Assembly (NCBI RefSeq): GCF_034366625.1
Contig: NZ_JAXMIH010000006.1
Span: 62,001-126,000 of the forward strand
Direction: 5' to 3'
Length of the DNA: 64,000 nt
From: Prosthecobacter sp.
GTDB taxonomy: Bacteria; Verrucomicrobiota; Verrucomicrobiia; Verrucomicrobiales; Verrucomicrobiaceae
Below are positions 34,763 through 44,919 of the stretch, in pieces (within the stretch, counting starts at the first letter, position 1; each line of letters opens with the position of its first letter). The notes beneath the pieces were generated by a model, which did no database searches, was not told the origin of the DNA, and saw only the letters and a program-made list of their open reading frames with translations. A program made the position numbers and the translations under genes.

Positions 34763-35362
34763 TCAACCGTTGTGATCTTTGAGTGCCAGTCGCTTGATGA
34801 CGGGCTGTTTGGTGTTGGTGAGGTCGATGATTGCCTCGTATTCGAACCAGCGGCGGCTTTCTTCGGGTTTGAGACCTGGGAGATCGCAATCACCTTCCAG
34901 TTTGAGGACAACCGTTGAGTCATTTACCCAGCGAAGAGGTGAAGTGAACGCACGGCGATAGATGGAAGAGACGCCGATGTTTTTGAGGACAACAGGATAT
35001 AGGTCGGGCAGTTTGATCTCGACAAAACTGCCTTTATCAAAGCGCAGTAGAGTTACCTCGGTGCTCCATTTGGTTCCGCGCTGCTTCAAAAGAACTTGTT
35101 TGGAGTCTGGACTCCAAACTGCGGCGGTATTGAACTCATCGGCCACCGCTTCGAGGTTCAATCCATACCCTCCAGTGATTTGATCACCCAAAATCGTCTT
35201 GGTTTTGGCGTCCCTAAGCTGGATCGCGGGCAAGCCCTCGCCGTCATGAGCCAAGACGACCTCAAAGCGATCATCTGGTGACCTACAGACGACGATCTGG
35301 CGCTCCGCAGCGCTGAACGAAGCGGCAGTCAGAAGCATCAGCAATGGGCGGATAAATTGCAT
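34763..35362 (-). CDS. Exported protein of unknown function
   Basis: 199 residues with a signal peptide (MQFIRPLLMLLTAASFSAAE). The mature part is beta-rich: FEVVLAHDGEGLPAIQLRDA, FNTAAVWSPDSKQVLLKQRG and EVTLLRFDKG look like WD40/PD40 or TolB-type blade strands, but only two or three blades would fit. It ends 5 bp before the PSD1 start, suggesting co-transcription with it. No enzyme motif seen. Confidence 0.7.
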   Translation of the reverse strand: MQFIRPLLMLLTAASFSAAERQIVVCRSPDDRFEVVLAHDGEGLPAIQLRDAKTKTILGDQITGGYGLNLEAVADEFNTAAVWSPDSKQVLLKQRGTKWSTEVTLLRFDKGSFVEIKLPDLYPVVLKNIGVSSIYRRAFTSPLRWVNDSTVVLKLEGDCDLPGLKPEESRRWFEYEAIIDLTNTKQPVIKRLALKDHNG

Positions 35363-35389
35363 CAGTAATCTAGTGGGCTATTTTGGAGA

Positions 35390-35596
35390 ATGACTGTCGA
35401 AGAAATAATCAAAGCACTGCGAGGGCTAAATGAGCGAGAACGACGCGCGGTTAGCTATGAACTGTGGCTTTTGGACCACGAAGACCAGCGTGAAGATATT
35501 GAACTCGCTGAAGCATGCGGTTTGGAGATGTTCAAGATGCTGGACCAGCTCGAGGCGGAGGACGAAGCGGTGAAGGCTACGCAAACAGCTCCTTGA
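35390..35596 (+). CDS. Small antitoxin-like hypothetical protein, no adjacent toxin
   Basis: 68 residues, very acidic (EDQREDIELAEACG, LEAEDEAVK). The first half, IKALRGLNERERRAVSYELWLLD, shares the spacing L-x2-L-x3-E-[KR]-x6-[EV]-LW with the addiction-module antitoxin at 32024. A TGGAGA ribosome site lies just before the ATG. No toxin gene follows: downstream is the convergent DUF1501 gene, overlapped by 20 bp. It may be an orphan antitoxin. Real expression is likely but unproven. Confidence 0.5.
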   Translation: MTVEEIIKALRGLNERERRAVSYELWLLDHEDQREDIELAEACGLEMFKMLDQLEAEDEAVKATQTAP

Positions 35597-36956
35597 TCGC
35601 CTGCGTGCCGAAATCGACGACGGGATACGGTCTGCCCTGCGGGCCGGGGAGTTCGGTGTGGAGATCGACGCCGAGGGCTTGGTAGATGGTGGCAACGATT
35701 TCCTTCGGCGCGACGGGGCGCTCGGTGGGGTAGCCGCCGATATCGTCGGACTTGCCGATGACTTCGCCGCCTTTGACGCCGCCGCCGGCGAAGTTCACGG
35801 TCCAGCAGTTCGGCCAGTGGTCTCGACCACCGGCGGGATTGATCTTTGGCGTGCGGCCGAATTCGGCGAGGCAGGTGACCATGGTGTCATCCAACATGCC
35901 GCGCTGGAACAGATCCTCGATGAGGGCGCTGTAGCCCTGGTCATACATCGGCGCGACGATGTCTCTCATGCCTTCGATGCTGGTGAAGGGTTTGGAGCCG
36001 TGGATGTCCCAGGTGATCTCGCCAAACACGGTGATGAAGGTGTTCACGGTCACAAAGCGCACACCACGCTCGACGAGTCGGCGGGCGAGGAGGCAGCTCT
36101 GGCCGAAGCGGTTCAAACCGTAGCGCTCGCGCACCTTGAGCGGCTCCTTCGTCAGATCGAAGGCCTCGCGGGCTTGCGTGCTGGTCATGATGCGGTAGGC
36201 GGACTCGAAATTGCTGTCCATGAGCTTCGCCTGCTCGCTGTATTCGAAATTCCGCACGCTGCTGTCCACCAGTTCGCGCATTTCACGACGGCGTTCCATT
36301 CGCACTTCGCTGATTTCTTTCGGTGGGAGCAGATCGGGCACCTTGAAGTCCTTCTCCGACGGATTCGCGTTCAGGACGAAGGGATCATACGCTTTGCCGA
36401 GGAAACCCGCGTCCTGGCCATGCGGCATGTTGCCGCCGGTGGGTCCCATCGTCTCCGGGAGGATGATGTGCGCGGGCAGATCGCTGCGGCGGCCTTGGAG
36501 AAACTCCAGCGCACTGCCGACGTGCGGCGTGTTCACACCACCGGTGAAGAGACGGCCCGTCTGCATCATCTGATGCCCCGTGTCATGCACGGCGGCGGCG
36601 GTGTGGTAGCAGGAGCGCACGAGGCTGAATTTGTCCGCGATCTTCGCGTGCAGCGGCAGGATCTCGGAGATCTCGAAGGCGTTGCTCTTCGTGCGGATGG
36701 GTTTGAAGGGGCCACGGATCTCGCTCGGCGCATCCGGCTTCATGTCCCACAGATCCTGCTGGCTCGGCGCACCGAGATTGAAGATCATGATGCAGGCCTT
36801 GTTGCTCTTCTTGGGGTCCACCTTTCCCTCCGCCTTCAATTTGGCGAAACCAGGCATGGTGAGGCCAATCGCGCTGAGAGTCCCAGCGGAGAGGAAATCG
36901 CGACGTGTTACACCATCGCAGGTGGTGACGGAGCCTTTGTCAGTGAATTTGAACAT
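35577..36956 (-). CDS. DUF1501 (sulfatase-like fold) Tat-exported protein
   Basis: 459 residues. Tat leader TRRDFLSAGTLSAIGLTMPG. DUF1501 features: SNKACIMIFNLGAPSQQDLWDMKPDAP, PLHAKIADKFSLVRSC, HDTGHQMMQTGR, VRFVTVNTFITVFGEITWDIHG and CLAEFGRTPKINPAGGRDHWPNCWTV, the last being the metal-site region resembling alkaline phosphatase/sulfatase folds. DUF1501 proteins are nearly always encoded with DUF1549/DUF1553 partners, as here (PSD1 gene 0.8 kb downstream on the same strand). Activity is not established for the family. Confidence 0.93.
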   Translation of the reverse strand: MFKFTDKGSVTTCDGVTRRDFLSAGTLSAIGLTMPGFAKLKAEGKVDPKKSNKACIMIFNLGAPSQQDLWDMKPDAPSEIRGPFKPIRTKSNAFEISEILPLHAKIADKFSLVRSCYHTAAAVHDTGHQMMQTGRLFTGGVNTPHVGSALEFLQGRRSDLPAHIILPETMGPTGGNMPHGQDAGFLGKAYDPFVLNANPSEKDFKVPDLLPPKEISEVRMERRREMRELVDSSVRNFEYSEQAKLMDSNFESAYRIMTSTQAREAFDLTKEPLKVRERYGLNRFGQSCLLARRLVERGVRFVTVNTFITVFGEITWDIHGSKPFTSIEGMRDIVAPMYDQGYSALIEDLFQRGMLDDTMVTCLAEFGRTPKINPAGGRDHWPNCWTVNFAGGGVKGGEVIGKSDDIGGYPTERPVAPKEIVATIYQALGVDLHTELPGPQGRPYPVVDFGTQAIKELFA

Positions 36957-37097
36957 GATGGTGCGCGTTGAGGATTGGACTGCTGATTAATACGCCAGCC
37001 GCGACGACATCTAAATGGACGATGCCACTTTGGCTTTGGCTGCTTCGTGCAGCAGGGTGGATTGCCATGAGCGCTGAGCGCCGGTATTCTCGGCTCC

Positions 37098-37349
37098 ATG
37101 AATGCTCATCATTGCCAGAGCTGCGGTGTGGATTGGTCTGCCGGCCAGTTCTCCCAAGACTGTGCCGAATGCGGCGGCGGCGCGATGGACATCGCGTGCC
37201 TGCGCTGCGGTGGAAAATGCGGCGAACGTTGGAAGCGCGCGGTGATGGACTCGCACGACAGTGGTTTGGCGCATTGGATTGGAAAATGCACGTCAGTGGC
37301 TTTGAACCGCGATTCCGCTGCGGGCGGCGATTTCGTCGATGCGGGCTGA
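37098..37349 (+). CDS. Small cysteine-rich zinc-binding protein
   Basis: 83 residues. Cysteine pairs CQSCGVDW, CAECGGG, CLRCGGKC and a later GKC give nine cysteines in the first ~65 residues, a layout for two zinc ribbons. The last ~19 residues overlap the convergent membrane-protein gene and are not conserved-looking. No family name recognised. The cysteine spacing makes accidental coding unlikely, but there is no other support. Confidence 0.55.
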   Translation: MNAHHCQSCGVDWSAGQFSQDCAECGGGAMDIACLRCGGKCGERWKRAVMDSHDSGLAHWIGKCTSVALNRDSAAGGDFVDAG

Positions 37350-37733
37350 CGGGGGCGATACGACGCACAGCGAGCCGGATTCGAGGTCTTCGAGCACCGC
37401 GGCAGGAAGAACCGCGTTCACGCCGAACCCTTGGTAATGCCGCATGTGAAGCCGAAAGCGCGCAGGCTGTGATTGGACGTACGCTTCGAGATTCCAGGGA
37501 TGAATCCGCTTTTCGAAGCGACGCACCCAGACGCGAAGCTGAAAGGCGTTCACCACGTCAATGACGAGCATCGGCACAGCGAGCCAAAGCACCAAAGCCA
37601 GTGCGCTCATGCCGATCCAGCGCCAATGCGACCACGTCAGGGCCGCAATCAACGCACACAAAGCCACCGCAGGCAGGCGATGCGTCACGCGATAGCGGCC
37701 GAACACGGGAAACTGGAGCGTCTCCACCGTCAT
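37293..37733 (-). CDS. Membrane protein of unknown function with two spans
   Basis: 146 residues from ATG 37733, preferred because a GGAGAG ribosome site precedes it; ATG 37784 adds 17 residues without such a site. Hydrophobic segments at ~20-32 (AVALCALIAALTW) and ~40-60 (MSALALVLWLAVPMLVIDVV) give two spans. The soluble C-terminal ~80 residues (FRLHMRHYQGFGVNAVLPAAVLEDLESGS) are unlike anything recognised. Divergent from the exported protein gene at 37860. Confidence 0.65.
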   Translation of the reverse strand: MTVETLQFPVFGRYRVTHRLPAVALCALIAALTWSHWRWIGMSALALVLWLAVPMLVIDVVNAFQLRVWVRRFEKRIHPWNLEAYVQSQPARFRLHMRHYQGFGVNAVLPAAVLEDLESGSLCVVSPPSARIDEIAARSGIAVQSH

Positions 37734-37859
37734 GGTCGGCCACTCTCCACCGGCCAGGCAGGAAAAGAAGCGCAACGTCTTCATAAAAAATGGTTGTTCA
37801 ACCAGTCGCGGCGCATGCTAGTCTCTGCCGCCCCTCATCAACAAGCACTATTCTGTCAC

Positions 37860-38408
37860 ATGAAAGCCATTGCCGCCACCTTCGCACTGCTGCTCTCCAC
37901 GTCTCTTCACGCCTACGCCCAAACCGCTCCGACTCAGAATCCCAGTGGACAAGGCGGCCAGCAAGGGCAGCAGGATGAAGTGACTCGTGATGGTCTGTGG
38001 GATGGCCGCTTGCAGGGTGGCAACTACATCGTGCGCTGCAATTCGATCATCGCCCTCTCGAAGCACGAGTACATCTCTGATGGCGTGGCACGCGTGGTCG
38101 AGGTGAACCTGACGCTGAATTCAGCGCAGGTGATCCGCTTCTACTTTCTGGAGCCGGTGAAGGTGGAAGGCAGCAGCATGATCACCGCGGGCCAGCAGGC
38201 GCTGGATCGTGCGCGTGGAGCGGTGGAGCAGGCGGCGGGACGGGTTTCAAACACGCTGACGGAGCCGAAGGTGGTGAAGAATTATCCAGCGTCCACGCAT
38301 GCACACACGGTTGAGTTTGTGCTGAAGGAGGAGGCAAAATTGAATGCCTTGTTCGGCAGCCTGGAGCGCTCCTTGCGCACGGGTCAGGGGCGTATTTGGA
38401 AAGAGTGA
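37860..38408 (+). CDS. Exported protein of unknown function
   Basis: 182 residues with a signal peptide (MKAIAATFALLLSTSLHAYA) followed by a Gln/Gly-rich stretch (PSGQGGQQGQQDE). The mature domain has strands NYIVRCNSIIALSKHEYI and RVVEVNLTLNSAQVIRFYFLEP and a long helix with AGQQALDRARGAVEQAAGRVSN. No family recognised; a periplasmic location is predicted. The stop is 33 bp from the convergent ychF stop; a bulged GC hairpin lies between them. Confidence 0.7.
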   Translation: MKAIAATFALLLSTSLHAYAQTAPTQNPSGQGGQQGQQDEVTRDGLWDGRLQGGNYIVRCNSIIALSKHEYISDGVARVVEVNLTLNSAQVIRFYFLEPVKVEGSSMITAGQQALDRARGAVEQAAGRVSNTLTEPKVVKNYPASTHAHTVEFVLKEEAKLNALFGSLERSLRTGQGRIWKE

Positions 38409-38441
38409 CAGAGCGGAGAAAAGTGTCCGCGCTCCTCTCAT

Positions 38442-39557
38442 TCACACGTTGAAGCGGAACTCCACCACGTCGCCGTCACGCATGACGTATTCTTTGCCTT
38501 CAATGCGCCATTTGCCCTTTTCCTTGGCCTTGGCGTTGGAGCCAAGTTCGACGAGATCGTTGTAATGCACCACTTCGGCGGCGATGAAGCCGCGCTCGAA
38601 GTCGGTGTGAATGACGCCCGCAGCCTGCGGAGCTTTCATACCCTTCACAATGGTCCAAGCGCGGGTTTCCTTCTCGCCCGTGGTCAGGTAAGTCTGGAGG
38701 CCGAGGAGGGCATAGACGCCTTTGATGAAGAGCGAGACACCGCTGTCATCGACACCGATGTCCGCGAGGTAGGCTTTGGCATCTTCAGGTGAGAGATCGG
38801 TCAGTTCACTCTCGATGGCGGCGCTGACAACGACGGCACTGGCTTCGTGGGCGTGCTTCACATACTCACGCACCTTGCCGACGAAACGATGCCCGTCGGG
38901 GTCGTTGGTGGCTGCGGCGAGTTCGGATTCGGCGACGTTGCAGGCAAAGATGCAGGGCTTGGAACTGAGGAGGAAGAAGCTTTTGAGCATCTTCAGTTCG
39001 TCATCACTGCATTCGAGCGTGACGGCAGGTTTGCCGGCATCGAAATGTGGGATCAGGCGATCGCACAGCGCAATCTCTGCCCTGGCCTCTTTGTCGCCGC
39101 TGCGGGCCTTCTTTTCGCTCTTGTCCTTGCGGCGCTGGATGGCGTCCATGTCAGCAAGAATCAGCTCGGTGTTGATGACCTCGATGTCACGCACGGGATC
39201 AATGGTGCCGCTGACGTGGGTGATGTCGCCATCTTCAAAGCAGCGCACGACATGCACGATGGCGTCCACTTCACGGATGTGGCTGAGAAATTTGTTGCCA
39301 AGGCCCTCGCCCTGGCTCGCGCCTTTCACGAGACCGGCAATGTCCACGAATTCAATCGCAGCGGGGACGAGCTTCGAGGAGCCGGAGATCTTCGAAAGAA
39401 CGGCGAGACGTTCATCCGGCACGGTGACGACGCCGGTGTTCGGCTCGATGGTGCAGAAGGGATAGTTGGCAGCCTCCGCCTTGCGGGTGCGGGTGACTGC
39501 GTTAAAAAGGGTGGATTTGCCAACGTTTGGAAGGCCAACGATACCGGCTCTGAGCAT
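38442..39557 (-). CDS. ychF: Obg-like ATPase YchF
   Basis: 371 residues, normal length. P-loop GLPNVGKSTLFNA, switch/G3 DIAGLVKGASQGEGLGN, and the ATP-type G4 NVAE in IFACNVAESEL, replacing the GTPase NKxD as is characteristic of YchF. C-terminal TGS domain with RAWTIVKGMKAPQAAGVIHTDFERGFIAAEV and YVMRDGDVVEFRFNV. Ribosome-associated ATPase linked to stress and translation-fidelity control. Divergent from tgt (98 bp). Confidence 0.96.
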   Translation of the reverse strand: MLRAGIVGLPNVGKSTLFNAVTRTRKAEAANYPFCTIEPNTGVVTVPDERLAVLSKISGSSKLVPAAIEFVDIAGLVKGASQGEGLGNKFLSHIREVDAIVHVVRCFEDGDITHVSGTIDPVRDIEVINTELILADMDAIQRRKDKSEKKARSGDKEARAEIALCDRLIPHFDAGKPAVTLECSDDELKMLKSFFLLSSKPCIFACNVAESELAAATNDPDGHRFVGKVREYVKHAHEASAVVVSAAIESELTDLSPEDAKAYLADIGVDDSGVSLFIKGVYALLGLQTYLTTGEKETRAWTIVKGMKAPQAAGVIHTDFERGFIAAEVVHYNDLVELGSNAKAKEKGKWRIEGKEYVMRDGDVVEFRFNV

Positions 39558-39574
39558 AAGGGCGGCGAGAGTAG

Positions 39575-41148
<1,574 letters not shown>

Positions 41149-41193
41149 ATAACCCCCCCCGCCTAATTTTCCCAACCTCCTGCCAACCTGTCC

Positions 41194-43620
41194 ATGAATC
41201 CGTTCGCCACCTTCTTTGTCGGAGCCTCCATCCTGCTGATGCTCCTGGTTTACATCGGCACCGCCGTACACAAGACCAAGCGCTGGGTGGGAACGATCCT
41301 CGTCGCGCTGACCGCCTTCTCGGCCATTTACACGGCGAAAACGATGGGCCTCCAGCTTGGCATCGACCTTCGAGGCGGCAGCGAGTTTATCGTGCAGCTT
41401 CAACCCGGCGAAAATGACGACGGCACCAAGAGGGCTGTCACCAGCGCCGATGTGCAGCAAGCCATCGACATTCTGCAGAAGCGCCTGAGCCCGGGCGGTG
41501 AAAAAGATCTCACGCTGCAACCGGAAGGCACCGACCGCGTGGTGATCCAGATGCCCGGCATCACCGACGAGGAAATCGCCGGCGTGCGCACAACCATTCA
41601 AACCGTCGCGCATCTCGAATTCCGCCGGGTGCATCCCGACAGCCGGACAAAACTGGAGCAGATCAAGGCCCGTGGCGGCATCAAGGAGCCCGGCTGGGTG
41701 GAAATGAAGTACCGCGAGCCGGTCACCGCGAAGGATGGCACGGTCATCTCCACTTCTGAGCTCGTCCGTGACACAGCAGAAATCGAGGGTAAATACGTCT
41801 CCAAAGCCTTCCGCACCGTGGATGCCGAGGGCAACAAGGTGGCGCTCGAATTCAACAGCGAGGGTGCCAAGCTCTTCGACGAACTGGCCGCAGTTCACTT
41901 CCGCAACAGCATGGCCATCATCGTGGATGGCGAGATCCATTCCGCGCCGCAGCTCAATGCCAAGCAATATGGCGGCAGGGCGGAAATCTCCGGCGGCAGC
42001 GGCAGTGGTTTCAGCGAGCAGGAGGCCGAGACGCTGTCCACCCTGCTGAGCAATCCGCTGCAGAACCCGATGAAGATTCTCTCCGAAAGCTCCGTGTCCT
42101 CCGCCTACGGCCAGTCTTCGATCGAGCAGGGCAAGTGGATCGGCATCGCCGCTCTCGGCATTACCACGCTGTTCATGCTGTTCATCTACCGTCTCGCCGG
42201 CATCGTGGCGATCGTCGGCCTGATCATCAACATCGCCATTCTCTTCGGCTCCATGGCCTTGTTTGGCTTCACGCTTACCATGCCGGGCATCGCCGGTGTT
42301 GTGCTGACCATCGGCATGGCCGTGGATGCGAACGTGCTCATTTATGAACGATTGCGCGAGGAAATGGAGGCGGGGAAGACGCTCGTCGGAGCGCTGGAAG
42401 CCGCGTATGAGAAGGCCTTCTCCGCCATCGCCGACTCGAACATCACCACGCTCATCTCGGCCGTGATTCTCTTCGTCATCGCCGGCGGCCTGGTCAAAGG
42501 CTTCGCCGTCACCCTGATGATTGGTATTCTTTCGTCGATGATCGGTGCCCTGATCGTCACCCGCGTGATTTTCATGTGGATCGTGGACAAGAACATCCTG
42601 ACCCGCATTCACACCACGCGCATCATCCCGGACAAGGTCTTCGACATCCTCTCCTCCGCTCCGAAGTTCATCATCGCTTCGCTCATCGTCACGGCAGTCT
42701 CTTTCGGCACCATCGCCTACAAGGGCGGCCAGAGCTTTGGCATCGACTTCCGTGGCGGCGGTCGCGTGGATGTGGCGCTCAAGGAAGGCAAAAACATCCC
42801 GGACGCAGAGTTCGAAGCCTTGTTCAAAACACTCAAGCAGCCTGGGGGCAAGGATCTCGGCACCACTTACATCCAGCGCAAGAACGACCCCACCACCGGC
42901 ATCCTGAACGTCAGCATCCGCTGCGAGGAGCTGAGCGGGCCGGTCATCCAGTCCGCCATCAACGGCAAATGGAACAACGAAACCCTCGCAGGCACCAGCA
43001 TCGCCACTGTCGGTTCCGTCATTGGCGATGAGTTGGCCAAGACATCGTTGTGGGCCATGGGCATCGCCCTGCTGGCGATTTTCGCCTACCTGATGATGCG
43101 CTTCGAATTCGCCTTCGCCCTGGGTGCGATTGTTGCGCTGGCTCATGACGTGCTCATGGTGCCCGGCCTGTGCGTGCTGTTCGGCCAGGAACTCAGCGTC
43201 ATCCACGTCGGCGCGCTGCTCACCATCGCCGGTTACTCGATCAACGACACCATCGTCGTCTTCGACCGCATCCGCGAAACGATCCAGCGCGGCACCGGCG
43301 GCAGCATGCGTGACATGATGAACGAGGCCATCTGCAAAACACTCTCCCGCACGCTCCTCACCGGTCCCACGGCCCTCGCACCGATGGTCGTGCTGCTTTT
43401 CCTCGGCAATCCGGCCATGCTCGAGTTCGCCATGCCGATCACCATCGGTGTGCTGCTCGGCACCTACTCCTCCATCTTCATCGCCTCCCCTCTCGTGCTG
43501 TGGTATGCGAAGAAGACCGGCACCAGCCTCAAGCGCCAGGTGCTCGACGCGCAGGTCGAGCAGCTCAAAGCCCAGCAGGCCGTCGCTGCTGCGGCCGTTG
43601 CCGGTGGCACCAAGCTTTAA
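41194..43620 (+). CDS. secDF: Fused SecD-SecF protein translocase subunit
   Basis: 808 residues in one frame. The SecD half (~1-470) begins with one span, then LGIDLRGGSEFIVQL and the periplasmic P1 domain, then spans with GLIINIAILFGSMALF and MAVDANVLIYERLREEM, holding the proton-relay Asp. The SecF half (~485-800) has GQSFGIDFRGGGRVDVAL and TIAGYSINDTIVVFDRIRE. Fused SecDF is known in several phyla. Uses the proton gradient to pull translocating proteins. The carboxy tail is Ala/Gln-rich. No clear terminator follows directly; a low-information gap comes next. Confidence 0.96.
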   Translation: MNPFATFFVGASILLMLLVYIGTAVHKTKRWVGTILVALTAFSAIYTAKTMGLQLGIDLRGGSEFIVQLQPGENDDGTKRAVTSADVQQAIDILQKRLSPGGEKDLTLQPEGTDRVVIQMPGITDEEIAGVRTTIQTVAHLEFRRVHPDSRTKLEQIKARGGIKEPGWVEMKYREPVTAKDGTVISTSELVRDTAEIEGKYVSKAFRTVDAEGNKVALEFNSEGAKLFDELAAVHFRNSMAIIVDGEIHSAPQLNAKQYGGRAEISGGSGSGFSEQEAETLSTLLSNPLQNPMKILSESSVSSAYGQSSIEQGKWIGIAALGITTLFMLFIYRLAGIVAIVGLIINIAILFGSMALFGFTLTMPGIAGVVLTIGMAVDANVLIYERLREEMEAGKTLVGALEAAYEKAFSAIADSNITTLISAVILFVIAGGLVKGFAVTLMIGILSSMIGALIVTRVIFMWIVDKNILTRIHTTRIIPDKVFDILSSAPKFIIASLIVTAVSFGTIAYKGGQSFGIDFRGGGRVDVALKEGKNIPDAEFEALFKTLKQPGGKDLGTTYIQRKNDPTTGILNVSIRCEELSGPVIQSAINGKWNNETLAGTSIATVGSVIGDELAKTSLWAMGIALLAIFAYLMMRFEFAFALGAIVALAHDVLMVPGLCVLFGQELSVIHVGALLTIAGYSINDTIVVFDRIRETIQRGTGGSMRDMMNEAICKTLSRTLLTGPTALAPMVVLLFLGNPAMLEFAMPITIGVLLGTYSSIFIASPLVLWYAKKTGTSLKRQVLDAQVEQLKAQQAVAAAAVAGGTKL

Positions 43621-43747
43621 ACACAAACCCGTGGCCTACGACCTCACCGGTCAAAAGTGGCTCGCACTTACACTTTCATTTCCGACACCTCGCTTGGCCT
43701 TGGTGGGCATTTTGTGCTCACCATGGCCAAAACAGAAGTAGATTTGA

Positions 43748-43873
43748 TCATCCACAGCGCATGCTAGATCCGCTATTCGGCTGAACGAAGTCACACATCT
43801 GATCACCGGCCAGCGCCAGCCCGTCGATAATGGCATTTTTGTTGGTGCGACGGAAGCCTTGCCGAAGAAATAA
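43748..43873 (+). pseudogene. Possible remnant of a short-chain dehydrogenase C-terminus
   Basis: Between an in-frame stop (43745-43747) and TAA (43871-43873) the frame encodes 41 residues including LNEVTHLITGQRQPVDNGIF. This resembles the terminal SDR pattern S-x-YITGQ-x-hPVDGG, with Asn in place of the first Gly. No start codon, Rossmann domain or catalytic YxxxK is present upstream, where the frame is stopped. If real, it is a decayed fragment. The similarity is short and could be chance. Confidence 0.35.
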
Positions 43874-43898
43874 AAAGGCGGGCATTGCTGCCCGCCTT
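43872..43898 (-). terminator. Rho-independent terminator of the L,D-transpeptidase gene
   Basis: On the minus strand the 8-bp stem GGCGGGCA/TGCCCGCC (43877-43896) with a four-base loop is followed directly by TTTTTATTT (from 43876 down). It lies 32 bp past the stop of the gene at 43928. On the plus strand only TT follows the stem, so it acts mainly leftward, though secDF transcripts could also be affected. Confidence 0.85.
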
Positions 43899-43927
43899 CC
43901 AGTGACGACTCGATTGATTCGTGCTCG

Positions 43928-44860
43928 TTATTGTGCCGTTCCTGGCGCAGGCGCAGGCGTCGGATTCGCAGGCACTGCCGGTTTCACTTCTTCAGGAGGT
44001 GCGGCGGGGGCGGGAGTTCCTGGAGGCGGGGTGGTGGTGCCCGGTGGCGTTGCCGCAGGAGGCGTTCCTGTCGGAGGAGTCCCCGCAGCAGGAGTTCCTG
44101 CAGGGGGAGTGCTGCCGCCTGCAGGCGTGGGACCGTTCGGATCGCCCGGTGGTAATGCAACCGCAGCGGCGGCGGCCTCATCCGACTTTTTCTTCGCTGC
44201 CGCATACTTCGCAGCGTTCGCATTGGCTTTTGCCGCCGATTGTTTGAGATAAGTCGAATACTCCGGGCCGTTACCGGTGATCGTCACCGGCGTGCCGATG
44301 GAAGTGTGCGTGAAGAGAATTGGCGCCATTTTGGACGGCAGGCGGATGCAGCCATGCGAGGCACGGCGGCCTGGCCGCGGAATCGGACCGATGTGCATGC
44401 CCACACCGTCGCCGGTCAGGCGCATGAAATAGGTCATCTTCGCCGGCACAAACTTGCCACCGGGCGGCAGCAGATCACGGCCCTGTTTGAAGTCCGAATT
44501 GACCAGGTCGCCTTTGGCATTGTAGCCCTTGCCGTAGAGGTTGGAGACCTTGTCCTTGATCTTCTCCAGAATCTTAAACTCACCGGTCGGCGTCGGGAAA
44601 CTCGGGATGCCGCTGGCGAGATACGTCCAGCCAACGACTTCGTCGCCGTTGTAGAGCGTCGCCCGTTGCACATCCACATTGATCACAATGCTGGTGATGG
44701 GTTTGTCACCGCCGGACCATTCACCGGGGTATTTCCATTCCTCCTTCACCGGTTCCGGCGGCGGCTTGGGCTTTTTGCGGAACAACTGGCAGGAGGCCAG
44801 CAGCACCGTACCGATCACAAGACCGGCACGCAGAAGAGCAAGGGAGGATTTGGGTTTCAC
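43928..44860 (-). CDS. L,D-transpeptidase (YkuD) lipoprotein with proline-rich tail
   Basis: 310 residues. Lipoprotein signal with lipobox LLASC (Cys24) predicts lipidation. The YkuD catalytic domain spans ~55-197: IVINVDVQRATLYNGDEVVGWTYLASG, FPTPTGEFKI, and the active site HIGPIPRPGRRASHGCIRLP with catalytic Cys171 and His169. It cross-links peptidoglycan stems 3-3 or attaches proteins to them. The C-terminal ~100 residues are Ala/Lys-rich and then Pro/Thr/Gly repeats (GTPPAGTPAAGTPPTGTPP type), likely a wall-spanning flexible segment. A strong terminator follows. Confidence 0.93.
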   Translation of the reverse strand: MKPKSSLALLRAGLVIGTVLLASCQLFRKKPKPPPEPVKEEWKYPGEWSGGDKPITSIVINVDVQRATLYNGDEVVGWTYLASGIPSFPTPTGEFKILEKIKDKVSNLYGKGYNAKGDLVNSDFKQGRDLLPPGGKFVPAKMTYFMRLTGDGVGMHIGPIPRPGRRASHGCIRLPSKMAPILFTHTSIGTPVTITGNGPEYSTYLKQSAAKANANAAKYAAAKKKSDEAAAAAVALPPGDPNGPTPAGGSTPPAGTPAAGTPPTGTPPAATPPGTTTPPPGTPAPAAPPEEVKPAVPANPTPAPAPGTAQ

Positions 44861-44919
44861 AGCGCGCCGATTCTAAGTGCCGTGTTTACGCCGCTCAAGT
44901 CGTGCGTGAGAGATTATTT

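Larger units (their letters stand above)
43621..43927. other. 307-bp intergenic region between secDF and the L,D-transpeptidase gene
   Basis: No intact gene is supported here. The left ~120 bp show nothing recognisable. The middle holds a short plus-strand reading frame resembling the C-terminus of a short-chain dehydrogenase (described separately). The right end holds a strong hairpin serving the minus-strand gene. A 61-codon minus-strand frame (43651-43836) was not accepted. Confidence 0.6.

Noticed and set aside
38411..38436. Hairpin between the exported protein gene and ychF as terminator
   Set aside because: The GAGCGGA/TCCGCGCTC stem needs a 2-base bulge and no T-run follows on either strand.
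43651..43836. 61-codon minus-strand frame in the secDF downstream gap
   Set aside because: No ribosome site or family features, and it overlaps the possible SDR remnant on the other strand.
44000..44150. Tandem GC-rich repeats in the L,D-transpeptidase gene as a DNA element
   Set aside because: They are codon repeats for the Pro/Thr/Gly tail of the lipoprotein.
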